NCBI RefSeq assembly: GCF_030719215.1
Contig: NZ_CP120983.1
Location: forward strand, 5,642,001-5,706,000
DNA length: 64,000 nucleotides
Source: Streptomyces sp. Alt3
Lineage (GTDB): Bacteria; Actinomycetota; Actinomycetes; Streptomycetales; Streptomycetaceae
Direction: 5' to 3'
In this document: positions 54,802 to 63,749 of the stretch, piece by piece
How the letters are laid out: each line of letters begins with the position of its first letter
Position numbering within the stretch: the stretch's first letter is position 1
The notes under the pieces: generated by a model
What the model was told of the DNA's origin: nothing
What the model saw: the letters and a program-made list of their open reading frames with translations, nothing else
The model's database searches: none
Position numbers and translations under genes: made by a program

Positions 54802-56234
54802 TCGGCGTCCGGGGAGGTGCTGGTCAGGTCGGTCATCGAGCCGGAGGAGAAGCACAGGTGCTGTTCTGCCTCCACCAAGAGGTGCTGGACGCCGGGGTAG
54901 ATCACCTCGCCGACCTTCCACAGCGCGATCCCACGGCGCAGGCGCATGATGTGCTCGGCCGTCCAGGACGGCAGACCCAGCCGGGCCACCGTCGCTTCCG
55001 CCTCAGCCTTCTTCTGGCTGTAGATCACGATGGTGTCGGCCATCTTCAACGCCGCTTGGGTCTCTGGGCTGTCGTCGATGTCGGACAGGTGATGGACGAT
55101 GAAGATGCAGCTCAGCCCGTATCCCCGCGCGAATTTCAGGAACTTCTCAAGCAGCGAAGCGAGTTGAGGGGTCCCGAGGATGTGCCAGGCTTCCTCGCAG
55201 ACGAGGATGCGCTTGCGCTGCGTGTAGCGGCGGCAGCCGGAGCCGGGGTTCGGCCCCAGCTCCCAGGCCCCGGAGTTCGCGTCGACCACGACGCGGTCGT
55301 GCTGCCCCGGCTCCGTCCCGCATTCGCACAGCGGGCGCAGCCAGACCTCTTCGAGGAAGACCGAGATCACGGCGACGAGGATGGTCATGGCGACGCCGCC
55401 CGACGGAACCTTGGTCAGGTCAAAAACGATCATGTCGGCGTCGAGATCCACGCCCAGGCTGGTCGGGCCGTCGAGCATGCCCGTCAGGTCGCCGGTGTCG
55501 TCCTGTTCGCTGCCGCAGAGCCGGTCCAGGACGTAGGACGCCTCCAGGCCGTCACCGAGCAGTTCGTCCCGCGTACGCTTCTTGGCCGTCGCGTCGGACT
55601 CCTCCGGGGATCGCAGCGCGGCGGAGACGTCGGCCAGGACCGGGGTGCGGCCGAGTTCTCCCGCCCGCTGGTGGGCCCTGCGGATCGCGATCCGCAGGGC
55701 AGAGCCGGCGAACTCGTCCAGGGCCTTGCCGAGACCGAGTTCAACGATCGTCCGCACCAGCTCGACTTGCCGCTTGCCCGCGATGGCCGGGTCCATCGGG
55801 TTGATACACGAGGCACCACGGCCGCCACCGGGCGCGAACTTCACCGGGGCCTTGCCGGTCAGCGAGCGGCCGAGCGCGGCCCACTCGCCTTCCTCGCGCT
55901 CCTTCTGCTCCTTGGTGTCGAGGACGACGACCTGACGCCCGAGGCGGATCTGCCGGGCCGCGTACGTCTTGGTCAGGGCCGACTTGCCCCGGCCCGTGTC
56001 CCCCATGACGATCATGTTGCCGCCGGGCAGACCGTCACCGAACGCCGAGAACGGGCAGTAGATGAACGCCTTGCCCGAGTACAGCTCCCGGCCGATGATC
56101 GCGCCCGCCGTGCCGAGGGTCGGCGGGGCGATCGGCAGGTACAGGGCCTGGCTGGTGGTCGTCTCGGTGTAGAGGGGACGGCGCACCGTCTCGTACATCG
56201 GCGACAGCGGGGCGAGGCCGAGGAGGTCGGTCAC
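54798..56234 (-). CDS. VirB4/TraC-like conjugation ATPase
   Basis: A 478-residue protein. LYLPIAPPTLGTAGAIIGREL leads to Walker A GDTGRGKS (78-85) with NMIVM before it. DMIVFDLTKVPSGGVAMTILV and Walker B RKRILVCEEAWHIL, then YGLSCIFIVHHLSDIDD and MADTIVIYSQKKAEAEATVARLGL, are the VirB4-type C-terminal core. It lacks the N-terminal VirB4 domain, which may be provided by the SCO6880-type protein overlapping it upstream. It energises assembly of the transfer channel. Confidence 0.88.
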   Translation of the reverse strand: MTDLLGLAPLSPMYETVRRPLYTETTTSQALYLPIAPPTLGTAGAIIGRELYSGKAFIYCPFSAFGDGLPGGNMIVMGDTGRGKSALTKTYAARQIRLGRQVVVLDTKEQKEREEGEWAALGRSLTGKAPVKFAPGGGRGASCINPMDPAIAGKRQVELVRTIVELGLGKALDEFAGSALRIAIRRAHQRAGELGRTPVLADVSAALRSPEESDATAKKRTRDELLGDGLEASYVLDRLCGSEQDDTGDLTGMLDGPTSLGVDLDADMIVFDLTKVPSGGVAMTILVAVISVFLEEVWLRPLCECGTEPGQHDRVVVDANSGAWELGPNPGSGCRRYTQRKRILVCEEAWHILGTPQLASLLEKFLKFARGYGLSCIFIVHHLSDIDDSPETQAALKMADTIVIYSQKKAEAEATVARLGLPSWTAEHIMRLRRGIALWKVGEVIYPGVQHLLVEAEQHLCFSSGSMTDLTSTSPDAE

Positions 56235-57757
56235 TTGATGCCTCCAGCGAGGGGAAGGGTCGTGGCGAAGGCACGGGCGTGTTCGAGGTCAAGCCATTCG
56301 ATCCGCAGGTGCGCGTTGCGGGCGCGGGAGGCGGTGGTGCGCTTGGTGCGCTCCAGCTCTTCGGCGCTGCGCGAGGAGATGGTGATGTAGCCGACGACGG
56401 CGGAGCCGGCCGCGCCGGAGGAGGCCAGGGTCATGCCGCGTGACCCGGTAGCGCTGGCGGCGATCTGGTCCCGCGGGTCGATGTTCTTGCCGCGCTTCCG
56501 GTCGCGGTCGATCTCGGCCTGGTTGTTCGTGTCCTCCGCGAGCATCCGCTCCACGGCCTTGTCGTTAGGTTCGAGCTGCTGCGTGATGGAGATGGTGCGG
56601 ATGACGTCGGGCATCCCGATCAGCAGAGGCGAGAGGAAGTCGGGGCCGACAGGGCTCGTGGGCCATCCGACGACGGCGGCCGTGGCGTGGTACCAGCTGT
56701 CCGTGGAGCCTGCCGCGCGGGTGGCAACGTGGGCACCGTCGCGGACGTCGACGTTGCGGGGGAAGGCGTGCGCCTGTCGGAGGTCGGTGTCCCAGATGGC
56801 GTGGTCAGGGTCGTAGGAGTTGCGGATGAACGCGGTCATCCGGCCTTCGTCCAGGGGTGCGATCACGGAGAGGTCGGCGTCCTCCGCGCGGGACCACAGC
56901 TCATCCAGGTACGCGGCCATGGCCGCGGCGATCCCTTCGTCACCAGTGCCGCGGGCGGCGCCCTCGGCCGCCAGGTCGCGGGTGAACCGGGCGTGGATGG
57001 TGATGTAGTAGCGGTGTTCCTCGGCGCTGGTGGAGACGGCGTTGGCCAGTACGTCGTACGAGTCCTTCAGCCACTGCGGGGCGTCCGTCGTCGCGGCCGA
57101 CTCGTCGCGCTGCGCGATGTAACGCTGGTGGGCGTAGGGGTCCGACTTCATCTGCCGGGCCAGGACCTGGATGCGCTTCACCGGGTGTTCTTCGACGTTC
57201 CCGAACGCGTCGAGGAGTTCGCCCCAGCGCTCCAGGGCCACGATCTGCTCACCGACTTCCTTGCCGCCGAGGCCGGGCGAAGCGATCTCCAGAGTGGCTG
57301 TGACGCACCCGGCCTCCGGCTGGAGGACTACGACGGCCTGCTGACCGCGGACCGTGACAGGAACCCACGTCATGCCCGTGACGCCTTCCGGTTCCACAAG
57401 AGCGGCGTCCGGGGGCGTGCCGTTGCGGCGCACGCCGGCTTCGACGGCCGGGGACACCCACACGCCGCCGGTACGGCGGAGCGCCTTGCGGTGGTAGCGG
57501 TTGATCCGCCACCAGCGGTAGAAGGTGCGCCGCTGGGACGTGCCCTTGGGCCGGTACGGGGCGTACACGATGACCAGGGCGAGCAGGATCGGCAGGACCA
57601 GGCACGTTGCGGCGATGGCCGTCACGCCGTTGAAGAGGTAGCCGAAGAGGATGCCGGTGACGGCGCCGCCGCCGAGGACGACCTGTTCGCCGAGGTCTCG
57701 GCGGCCGACCAGCCCTGTGGGGCGGTGCTTTCCGAACTGATACGTACGAGTCGACAT
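56231..57757 (-). CDS. SCO6880-family conjugation protein
   Basis: A 508-residue protein starting MSTRTYQFGKHRPTGLVGRRDLGEQVVLGGG. Two membrane helices lie at about 27-47 and 50-67. The soluble part (YDVLANAVSTSAEEHRYYITIHARFTRDLA; SWYHATAAVVGWPTSPVGPDFLSPLLI) matches the SCO6880 family of actinobacterial T4SS loci. Its two-helix N-terminus plus large domain recalls a VirB3 joined to the VirB4 N-terminal part, complementing the short ATPase encoded next. The 4-nt overlap supports joint function. Confidence 0.85.
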   Translation of the reverse strand: MSTRTYQFGKHRPTGLVGRRDLGEQVVLGGGAVTGILFGYLFNGVTAIAATCLVLPILLALVIVYAPYRPKGTSQRRTFYRWWRINRYHRKALRRTGGVWVSPAVEAGVRRNGTPPDAALVEPEGVTGMTWVPVTVRGQQAVVVLQPEAGCVTATLEIASPGLGGKEVGEQIVALERWGELLDAFGNVEEHPVKRIQVLARQMKSDPYAHQRYIAQRDESAATTDAPQWLKDSYDVLANAVSTSAEEHRYYITIHARFTRDLAAEGAARGTGDEGIAAAMAAYLDELWSRAEDADLSVIAPLDEGRMTAFIRNSYDPDHAIWDTDLRQAHAFPRNVDVRDGAHVATRAAGSTDSWYHATAAVVGWPTSPVGPDFLSPLLIGMPDVIRTISITQQLEPNDKAVERMLAEDTNNQAEIDRDRKRGKNIDPRDQIAASATGSRGMTLASSGAAGSAVVGYITISSRSAEELERTKRTTASRARNAHLRIEWLDLEHARAFATTLPLAGGIK

Positions 57758-57763
57758 GGAAGG

Positions 57764-59395
57764 TCACTGATCCTTGCTGGGGTTCGGTCGTCCGGGTGCC
57801 TGGCCGCCCGAGGGCCGCGACGGCGGCGGGGGCGTGACGGAGGGCCCGGAGCCCGAGGTGGTTCCTGATGCGGGGGACAGGGAGGCGGGCGCTGGCGGGC
57901 CCGAGGTTCCCGCGCCGGTTGACGGCGGGAAGGACAGCTGTGCTGTGCTCGGTGCCCCGCTGGCTTCCGGTGCGCGTCCGGCCGAGGCGTGGCCACCGGC
58001 CGAGGACCAGTCCGGAGAAGAGCTGACGACCGGGTCGGAGGTCGCTCCCTGGGGACGAGCGGCGGCCGGTGCGCCGGACGTTCCGGCGGTGTCCTCGCCG
58101 CCCTGCTGGCTTTCGGGCTGTTCGGGCTTGCCGCCGCCTGCGGCGTCGGTGCCCTGCGCACCCGGGGAGCTGGTGGCCTTGTTCTTCGCCATGTCGACGC
58201 CGGCCTTGGCAATGGCGGCCCCGGCCGCGACCGGTCCGGCCACAGCAGTTCCGCCGCCCATCTTCGCGCCAGCGGTCTTCGCGCCAGCGGTCTTGGAGCC
58301 GCCCACCAAGGAGTCCTGGACACGAGCACCCATCGCCCTGTTGGCGTGCTGGGCGGGGCCGTCGATCGCGGCGGCCGGGCCGGAGGACTGTGCACTCTTC
58401 CGGTCATGGTGGAGGCTGGCCATCTCGTCGCCGAATGCGGGCACCCACTTGTAGAGCGTGGCGGACGCGAAGACGGCGAGCAGGAGGATCAACGCGCCGA
58501 CCAGGGTCTTGGAGACCGCGTCGGACATGCTCCCCGAGGTGTCGCTGAGGATCGCGCCGCCCAGGCCCAGCAGAGCGAACAAGATCGGCTTACTCAGGCC
58601 GATGGCGAAGATGGCGCCGAACCACTTCTTCGACTTGCCCCACAGGTCGCGATCGACCAGCCCGGCGTTAACGATCGGCCCGAGCGCGACGGCCACGTAG
58701 ATGGCCGCGCTGCGGATCAGCAGCTCGATCCACATCAGCAGGGCGCCGCACATCATGATGAGGTTGACGACCAGCAGCTGTCCCACACCCTCCGTGGGGT
58801 TGGCCGCCATGACCTTGAGGATGTTCTCCAGGAACGGTTTGAAGTTGCTCGTCGCGTACGGCTCGAAGACGGCCGTGACTTCGTCGATGGCCTTCATCAG
58901 CAGCGCGATCGCGCCCGGCGTCAGGGCGTTGACCACGAACTGGAGGAGCAGGAAGCCAATCGCCTCGGACACGGCGGTGGTCAGGGCGACTCCGCGGACC
59001 GCTCGCTTGGCCACGGCGATCAACCAGAGGGCCACGGTGAGCAGGCTGGAGGCCGCGAAGATGATCGCGTACTGCTTCAGGAAGCCGGGGCTCGTCAGGT
59101 CGATCTTCGTGGTGTTCTGGATCAGCTCCAGCATCTTGCGCAGGAACCAGATGTTCGCCTCGGTGAGCTTCTGGAGCAGGAACCCCAGCGGGTCCTTGAC
59201 GAAGTCGATGGCCGCCTTCGCCTCACACACCATCGGGATGTAGCAGAAGGGATTGGCCACCGCCGAGGGCACGAACACGAACCCGATGACCACGTTGACC
59301 ATCGCCACCGCCTGGAGGCGGCGGCGCCAGCGACCCGGCGCTCCCCGCTCGATGGTCAGCAGGCCGGGGGCGTCGTCACGCAGTCGCAGGCGCAT
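57764..59395 (-). CDS. VirB6/TrbL-like polytopic channel protein
   Basis: A 543-residue protein. Residues about 20-40 are a first hydrophobic helix. After an amphipathic region (FLLQKLTEANIWFLRKMLELIQ) come several membrane helices (YAIIFAASSLLTVALWLIAVA, AIGFLLLQFVVNAL, LLVVNLIMMCGALLMWI, ALLGLGGAIL, LVGALILLLAVFASATLYKWV). The last 210 residues are Gly/Ala/Pro/Ser-rich and disordered. VirB6/TrbL proteins form the inner-membrane channel. ATG 59395 is preferred over GTG 59404 because the G-run ribosome binding site is then 8 nt away. Confidence 0.82.
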   Translation of the reverse strand: MRLRLRDDAPGLLTIERGAPGRWRRRLQAVAMVNVVIGFVFVPSAVANPFCYIPMVCEAKAAIDFVKDPLGFLLQKLTEANIWFLRKMLELIQNTTKIDLTSPGFLKQYAIIFAASSLLTVALWLIAVAKRAVRGVALTTAVSEAIGFLLLQFVVNALTPGAIALLMKAIDEVTAVFEPYATSNFKPFLENILKVMAANPTEGVGQLLVVNLIMMCGALLMWIELLIRSAAIYVAVALGPIVNAGLVDRDLWGKSKKWFGAIFAIGLSKPILFALLGLGGAILSDTSGSMSDAVSKTLVGALILLLAVFASATLYKWVPAFGDEMASLHHDRKSAQSSGPAAAIDGPAQHANRAMGARVQDSLVGGSKTAGAKTAGAKMGGGTAVAGPVAAGAAIAKAGVDMAKNKATSSPGAQGTDAAGGGKPEQPESQQGGEDTAGTSGAPAAARPQGATSDPVVSSSPDWSSAGGHASAGRAPEASGAPSTAQLSFPPSTGAGTSGPPAPASLSPASGTTSGSGPSVTPPPPSRPSGGQAPGRPNPSKDQ

Positions 59396-60686
59396 TGCTG
59401 GCACCCCCCACGTCCGCGAAGCTGTCGGCCGGGGCCGCCTCCTGCATGGCCGGCGGAGACGGCACGAGCGGTTCGGACGGCGTGACGGCCGTCGTCTTCC
59501 AGGTGCCGTCCTCCCAGACCAGATCCACGGTCATCCGCAGGAAGGCGACCTGCGGGCGCTGCGTCTCGTCCTTCCCGGCGACGCCCCCCACCGACGCCGT
59601 CCACAGCTCCACGCTCGCGGCCTGGTCGGAGTAGGAGATCGAGCGGGTGGCGAGCGCCGCCGTCCGCGTGATCAGCTCGCTGCCGTCGACGGTCGTCCCG
59701 TCCGCGCCGACACCGCGGTTCTCCATGACCAGACGAGCCGTCGAGTCGGTGTCCGAGGTGACCGAGTGCAGCACGCTCGACGCGGCCGTGGCCGACAGCA
59801 TCCGGTGCCGCCAGTCCTCATCGGTGAAGAACCGAGGGTCGCCGTAGAGCATGGTGGCGCTGACGGCAGCGGCACGCGCGCCGCGCTCGTTGTGTCCGTA
59901 CGGTGCCGGGAATCCACTGCGGTCTTCGGCGCCGCTCAGCACGGGGTCTTCTGCAGCGGCCGGAACGTAGTCCGAGAAGTCGCCCGGTACGTTGGATGCC
60001 TGCCGCACGTCGATCGGAGCGACCAGTCCCGTCGAGGCCGAACTGTCCTTCAGCTTCCAGTCGTCGGACTCCCAGGTGAGGGTGACCGTCACCGACTGGA
60101 AACCCGTCTTCGGTGTCGCGTGCCCGGCCGTGCTGCCGCGAACCGTCGTCGTCCACAGCCGCACCATCGCCCCGTGGGCGTCGAAGCCCAGGACATGCGC
60201 CGAGAGGACACCGGTACGCGCGACGGTCTTCTTCACGGAGACCTTGGAGGTGTCGCCCCGCAGGGAGGCGACCGCGTCCTCGGCAGCGTGGTCGGCCTTC
60301 TTCACCGCCGCATCAGCCGAGCCCTTGGCCGCCATAACTGCCACCGCACGGTGCCGCGCGTCCTTGTCCGCGAGAAACTGCGAGCTCCCGCTGACCGTCG
60401 TGTAGTTGGCCGCTGCCGCCTTGGCGCCGGATCGAGTGTGCGGGTAGCCGACGGGGACGCCGTGCAGCTCCCGCACGCCTTCCCCGCTCGCCTGCGGAGC
60501 CGAGTGGGCGGGTGCCGACTCGGAGGGTGCCGTGGCCGGAGGGGTGCCCGTCGTCATGCTGACGACCACCCCGGCCGCGGTGACCACGGCTGCGCCGCCA
60601 GCCGCGATGCCCCAGAGCTTGGCCGACGAGCGGCGCGCTCCGCTGGCTTTCGAGGAGGAAACGTTCCTCCGGGATCGGATAGGCAT
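59376..60686 (-). CDS. VirB8/TcpC-like protein with a duplicated domain
   Basis: A 436-residue protein. A short basic N-terminus precedes one membrane helix (LWGIAAGGAAVVTAAGVVVSM, 24-44). Two related NTF2-like domains follow. The first opens with VGYPHTRSGAKAAAANYTTVSGSSQFLADKDARH, the second with APYGHNERGARAAAVSATMLYGDPRFFTDEDWRH. Each ends in a strand pair with the pattern FQSVTVTLTWESDDWKLK or FLRMTVDLVWEDGTWKTT. Gram-positive conjugation protein TcpC has such tandem VirB8-like domains. It likely forms the periplasm-side core of the channel. The 3' end overlaps the VirB6-like gene by 20 nt. Confidence 0.78.
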   Translation of the reverse strand: MPIRSRRNVSSSKASGARRSSAKLWGIAAGGAAVVTAAGVVVSMTTGTPPATAPSESAPAHSAPQASGEGVRELHGVPVGYPHTRSGAKAAAANYTTVSGSSQFLADKDARHRAVAVMAAKGSADAAVKKADHAAEDAVASLRGDTSKVSVKKTVARTGVLSAHVLGFDAHGAMVRLWTTTVRGSTAGHATPKTGFQSVTVTLTWESDDWKLKDSSASTGLVAPIDVRQASNVPGDFSDYVPAAAEDPVLSGAEDRSGFPAPYGHNERGARAAAVSATMLYGDPRFFTDEDWRHRMLSATAASSVLHSVTSDTDSTARLVMENRGVGADGTTVDGSELITRTAALATRSISYSDQAASVELWTASVGGVAGKDETQRPQVAFLRMTVDLVWEDGTWKTTAVTPSEPLVPSPPAMQEAAPADSFADVGGASNAPATA

Positions 60687-60689
60687 GGG

Positions 60690-61028
60690 TTACACACCCA
60701 TGCCGTACGTGATGGCGAAGATGGTGCCGAAGCTGGCCACGAGGAAGACGCAGGTCAGGCCGCCGACCATCATGCCCTTGCCGCGCGAGCTGTCCATCGT
60801 GGAGTGGCCCTCACCGAACCACCCCTTCGACTTGCCGACACCGGCGAGGAAGGCACCGGCGCCGACGACGAGGACGACGGCGGCGATGACACCCAGGATG
60901 ACCTTCGCCGTGCCGCCGAGCTTCCCGAAGGGGCCCCAGTCCGGCTTCACGCCGGACACAACATCGGCTCCGGCGGCGAGGGTCGTGTGCAGGGAGGGAT
61001 CGGCAGCGGCAGAAAGGAGGTTGTGCAT
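60690..61028 (-). CDS. Two-TM pilin-like (VirB2-type) protein
   Basis: A 112-residue protein with two membrane helices (VILGVIAAVVLVVGAGAFLAGVG and GMMVGGLTCVFLVASFGTIFAIT) separated by a short polar loop. The N-terminal 40 residues may be a cleavable segment. Size and topology fit VirB2/TrbC pilin-type subunits, although no signal-peptide site is certain. AAGGGG lies 7 nt before ATG 61028. Confidence 0.65.
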   Translation of the reverse strand: MHNLLSAAADPSLHTTLAAGADVVSGVKPDWGPFGKLGGTAKVILGVIAAVVLVVGAGAFLAGVGKSKGWFGEGHSTMDSSRGKGMMVGGLTCVFLVASFGTIFAITYGMGV

Positions 61029-61078
61029 GGTTTAGCCCCTTGGTGCTGTGAGGAATGGTTTGGGATGCTTTGGCGTGA

Positions 61079-62056
61079 TTAGCCGACGTGCCGCATCGCG
61101 ATGATCTGCGGTTTCCAGTAGCTGAGCGGCTTGATCCGCACCTGAGCCCCGGTGTGCGGTGCGTCGATGACCTGGCCGCCGCCGATGTACATGCCGACGT
61201 GCTCAGGGCCGGCGCTGCCCGGGACGCTGAACAGCAGGTCGCCCGGGACGAGTTGGGAGACGGCCTTGACGGCGGTCCCTGCGTGGACCTGGTCGTACGT
61301 GGTTCGCGGCAGGTTCACTCCCGCCGCTGACCAGGCCATCTTGGTGAGCGAGGAGCAGTCGCAGCCGCCCACACCCTCGTACGGCATGACGCAACTGCCG
61401 CCCCACCGGTACCAAGTGCCCAGGGCCGTCTTCGCGGCCGAGATCGCGCGGGCGGCGCCCTTGCCGGCCGGTGCGTCCGGGCTGACGGCGTCGGCCCATT
61501 TCGAGGCCAGAGCGCGGATGCTGCGCACGTAGTTGCGGGTCTCGGGGTACGGGGGGATGCCGCCGTACTTGATCACCGCTCCGCCGCCCGCGTTGTACGC
61601 GGCCAGCATGTTGTCCGTCGAGTCGCCCGGCACCTTCTTGACCTCGTTTGCCAAGGTGCAGTCGTACGCGGCCTGCGCGGCGATGGCGTCGGCGGGGTTG
61701 CGGACGTCCTTGACCCCGTCGCCGTCGCCGTCCTTGCCGTGCTGGGCCCAGGTCCCCGGCATGAACTGGGCGATCCCGAGAGCGCCGACGGGTGACGTCG
61801 CGCCGGAGTTGAAGTGGCTTTCCGTGTAGAGCTGAGCCGCCAGGAGCGAGGCTGTGACCTGCGGGCACTCGCCCGCGTGCTTGTTGATCAGCTCACGGAC
61901 CCAGCCCGGCACGGGAGCGTCCGTCGTGATGCCGCCACCCGGTCCGGCTTCCTGCGCGGAGGCGCTGTCGGCCCCTCCGAACGTGGTCAGCATGGCGACA
62001 CCGGTGATGAGCCCGGCCGTGACGAGTCCCAGGCCAGCTTGCGTGCCCTTGTTCAT
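61079..62056 (-). CDS. VirB1-like bifunctional transglycosylase / NlpC-P60 hydrolase
   Basis: A 325-residue secreted enzyme. The signal peptide (residues 1-35) ends near ADSASAQ. A lytic transglycosylase domain follows, with catalytic Glu in LAAQLYTESHFNSGATSPVGALGIAQFMPGTW and MLAAYNAGGGAVIKYGG. A C-terminal C40 peptidase domain has Cys in GGCDCSSLTKMAWSAAG and His in GPEHVGMYIGGGQVIDAPHTG. Such enzymes open the cell wall locally for the transfer channel. The fusion of the two activities is usual in Gram-positive conjugation systems. Confidence 0.92.
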   Translation of the reverse strand: MNKGTQAGLGLVTAGLITGVAMLTTFGGADSASAQEAGPGGGITTDAPVPGWVRELINKHAGECPQVTASLLAAQLYTESHFNSGATSPVGALGIAQFMPGTWAQHGKDGDGDGVKDVRNPADAIAAQAAYDCTLANEVKKVPGDSTDNMLAAYNAGGGAVIKYGGIPPYPETRNYVRSIRALASKWADAVSPDAPAGKGAARAISAAKTALGTWYRWGGSCVMPYEGVGGCDCSSLTKMAWSAAGVNLPRTTYDQVHAGTAVKAVSQLVPGDLLFSVPGSAGPEHVGMYIGGGQVIDAPHTGAQVRIKPLSYWKPQIIAMRHVG

Positions 62057-62066
62057 CGCGGCCCCG

Positions 62067-62675
62067 TCACGCCCAGGGCAAGGCGGTGACGCGCCAGCCC
62101 ATGGAGGTGTGCTCCAGGCGGAGCGCGAGCTGTTCGCTACTGCTGCGCGTGTGACCGGACTTCGGGGCGGTCGTGAGGGTGTAGCTCACGCGGACGAGAG
62201 CGGAGGAGGCCGTTGCCGCAGGTGCGCCGTCGGGGACGACTGCTGACGTGATCTTGGCCGTCTGATGTGCCTTCTCGGCCCGCAGGGCGGCCCAGGCGGC
62301 GTCTTGACTCGGCCGCTTCTGGGCGAGCACGCCAGCGAGTTCCCCCGAGGCGAGCCGGGCTGCCCGAGCGCCGGCATCCGCGTACGAGCTGTCGGCACCG
62401 TCGCGGGCATCGTGCTCCGCGTAGGCCGTAGTGAAGGCCCGCGCCGTCCGCTCAACGTCCTTGGGGAGTCCGGTAGCTGACGAGGAGGAGGTAGCGCTGC
62501 TGTGCGGCGTGGCCGTGTCGGGGATGCCCGCCGAGACGGAGTGCGGCTGCGCGGACACGGTCGAGGCCGCGGAGGCGTCGTTGGTCGAGCTGGAGCAGCC
62601 GGTCGACAGAAGGGCCAGGGAACCAGCCACACCTATTGCGGCTGATATGGGTATGAAACGGGTGGATCGAGGCAT
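62067..62675 (-). CDS. Lipoprotein of the conjugation operon
   Basis: A 202-residue protein with a lipoprotein signal peptide: AAIGVAGSLALLSTGCSSS has the lipobox just before the Cys. A Ser/Thr-rich linker (about 25-65) and a C-terminal domain (VERTARAFTTAYAEHD, VRVSYTLTTAPKSGHTRSSSEQLALRLEHTSMGWRVTALPW) with a VirB8/NTF2-like pattern follow. It may be a VirB7-like or accessory core component. ATG 62675 is chosen at the start of the signal peptide, though its ribosome binding site is poor and TTG 62699 is possible. Confidence 0.72.
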   Translation of the reverse strand: MPRSTRFIPISAAIGVAGSLALLSTGCSSSTNDASAASTVSAQPHSVSAGIPDTATPHSSATSSSSATGLPKDVERTARAFTTAYAEHDARDGADSSYADAGARAARLASGELAGVLAQKRPSQDAAWAALRAEKAHQTAKITSAVVPDGAPAATASSALVRVSYTLTTAPKSGHTRSSSEQLALRLEHTSMGWRVTALPWA

Positions 62676-63053
62676 GCGGGAACCACAACCTTGGTGCAAG
62701 AGATTTCGGAAGTGCGAGCGGCGCGGTCCCGCGGGGGCTGGGGGCCGCGCCGCCCCTTCGCAGGAAGGAGGGGGATTCCTCCTGCGGGCTTTACCGGCGA
62801 ATGCCGGGGAAATCGCAAAGCAGGCCGGAGCGTATAGCTCTATCTGCCTGTCTCATCTGCGAGAGAGTTCGATCTTGTTTCGCATCTGCGAGACGGTTGA
62901 GCTGACGGGCGCGTTACTCATATCAAGGTCATCAGCCCCTTCCGTGATTCGGGCGAGATCGTGAGCAGATCTCTACGGCCGGAAAACGCCTTGTGGCGTT
63001 GGCCGTGCCTGAATCCTTGCAGGGGTCCGCGGACAACTCGAATCACGAAAAAA
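62676..63053. promoter_or_regulatory. Regulatory gap with direct repeat upstream of the transfer operon
   Basis: No gene is supported here. CATCTGCGAGA occurs twice, at 62854-62864 and 62883-62893, 29 bp apart (start to start), in the AT-richer part of the gap. Read on the minus strand, TATACG near 62830 could be a -10 box for the leftward operon, with the repeats upstream of it as binding sites for a regulator. This is inferred. Confidence 0.4.
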
Positions 63054-63086
63054 GCCGGAACTTAATTCCAGGAATTAAGTTCCGGC
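63054..63086. terminator. Bidirectional-looking terminator (16-bp perfect stem)
   Basis: GCCGGAACTTAATTCC at 63054-63069 is perfectly repeated in inverse at 63071-63086. It is flanked by an A-run on the left (63048-63053) and CTTTC on the right, so on the minus strand the stem is followed by a U-run. It lies 29 nt downstream of the stop of the 63115-63666 gene and is the best intrinsic terminator in the window. Confidence 0.88.
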
Positions 63087-63114
63087 TTTCGCTCAGGGGG
63101 AGGCTTTGCGGGCC

Positions 63115-63666
63115 CTATGCGGCCCCGTGGCGCAGGTGCTCAATCGCCACGCCGAGCCATGGCGCGGCCGGGCCGGAAAGAAGCAGGGGTGCGCACGTGC
63201 TGTACGAGAGGACGACAGCGGACGGCTCAGCAGCGACTCCGGTCAGAAGGGTGTGCTCGAACGGCATCCACTCACGAGCCCTCAGCGGCAGGAGCCGGAC
63301 CCCGGTTGAGGTGAGCACCACTCGGGCGGCGGTGTGATCGCGCCACTGCGGAAGGGCGGCATCCTCCGCTTCCTGGTGCCGACGGGCATCGAGACGACCG
63401 TTGCTCACCCACCGCCGGCCGAAGGTCGGGTGATCCTCGAAATACCCGCTGGCCGAGGTCGGGTAGTCGACCTCTGTCCCGTAGAAGCGGGCGGCGGAGC
63501 ACGCCACGTCCGCGAAGGCGACTTCACCGGCCGCAAGTGCAACGCCGTCCGCTTGGACCGGCACAAGATTGCCGCCGCCCTGGAGGTGAACCGTGAGGGC
63601 GGACGCTGCCTGTACGGCATCGGCGCGGACGGCGTCCTCCGCCCGGTCGCGTCGGCGAGACCACAT
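63115..63666 (-). CDS. Hypothetical protein upstream of the transfer operon
   Basis: A 183-residue protein starting MWSRRRDRAEDAVRADAVQAASALTVHL at ATG 63666, with AGGAAGG upstream. An acidic-hydrophobic central part (LVPVQADGVALAAGEVAFADVACSAARFYGTEVDYP) is followed by QWRDHTAARVVLTSTGVRLLPL, a pattern I have seen in actinobacterial PH-like or stress-associated proteins, and a hydrophobic C-terminus. Function not recognised. The terminator at 63054-63086 separates it from the conjugation operon. Confidence 0.62.
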   Translation of the reverse strand: MWSRRRDRAEDAVRADAVQAASALTVHLQGGGNLVPVQADGVALAAGEVAFADVACSAARFYGTEVDYPTSASGYFEDHPTFGRRWVSNGRLDARRHQEAEDAALPQWRDHTAARVVLTSTGVRLLPLRAREWMPFEHTLLTGVAAEPSAVVLSYSTCAPLLLSGPAAPWLGVAIEHLRHGAA

Positions 63667-63749
63667 CGTCGTTCCTTCCTGATCAAGCTGACCGGCCGGG
63701 GCATGCACGGCGCGAGCCACGCAGGCCCCGGGCCCGTCATGAGATGAGA

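Noticed and set aside
54135..61082. Very long plus-strand open frames (751, 498 and 609 codons)
   Set aside because: All are antisense to well-supported conjugation genes with overlapping starts and stops. The translations are Arg/Gly/His-rich without family resemblance.
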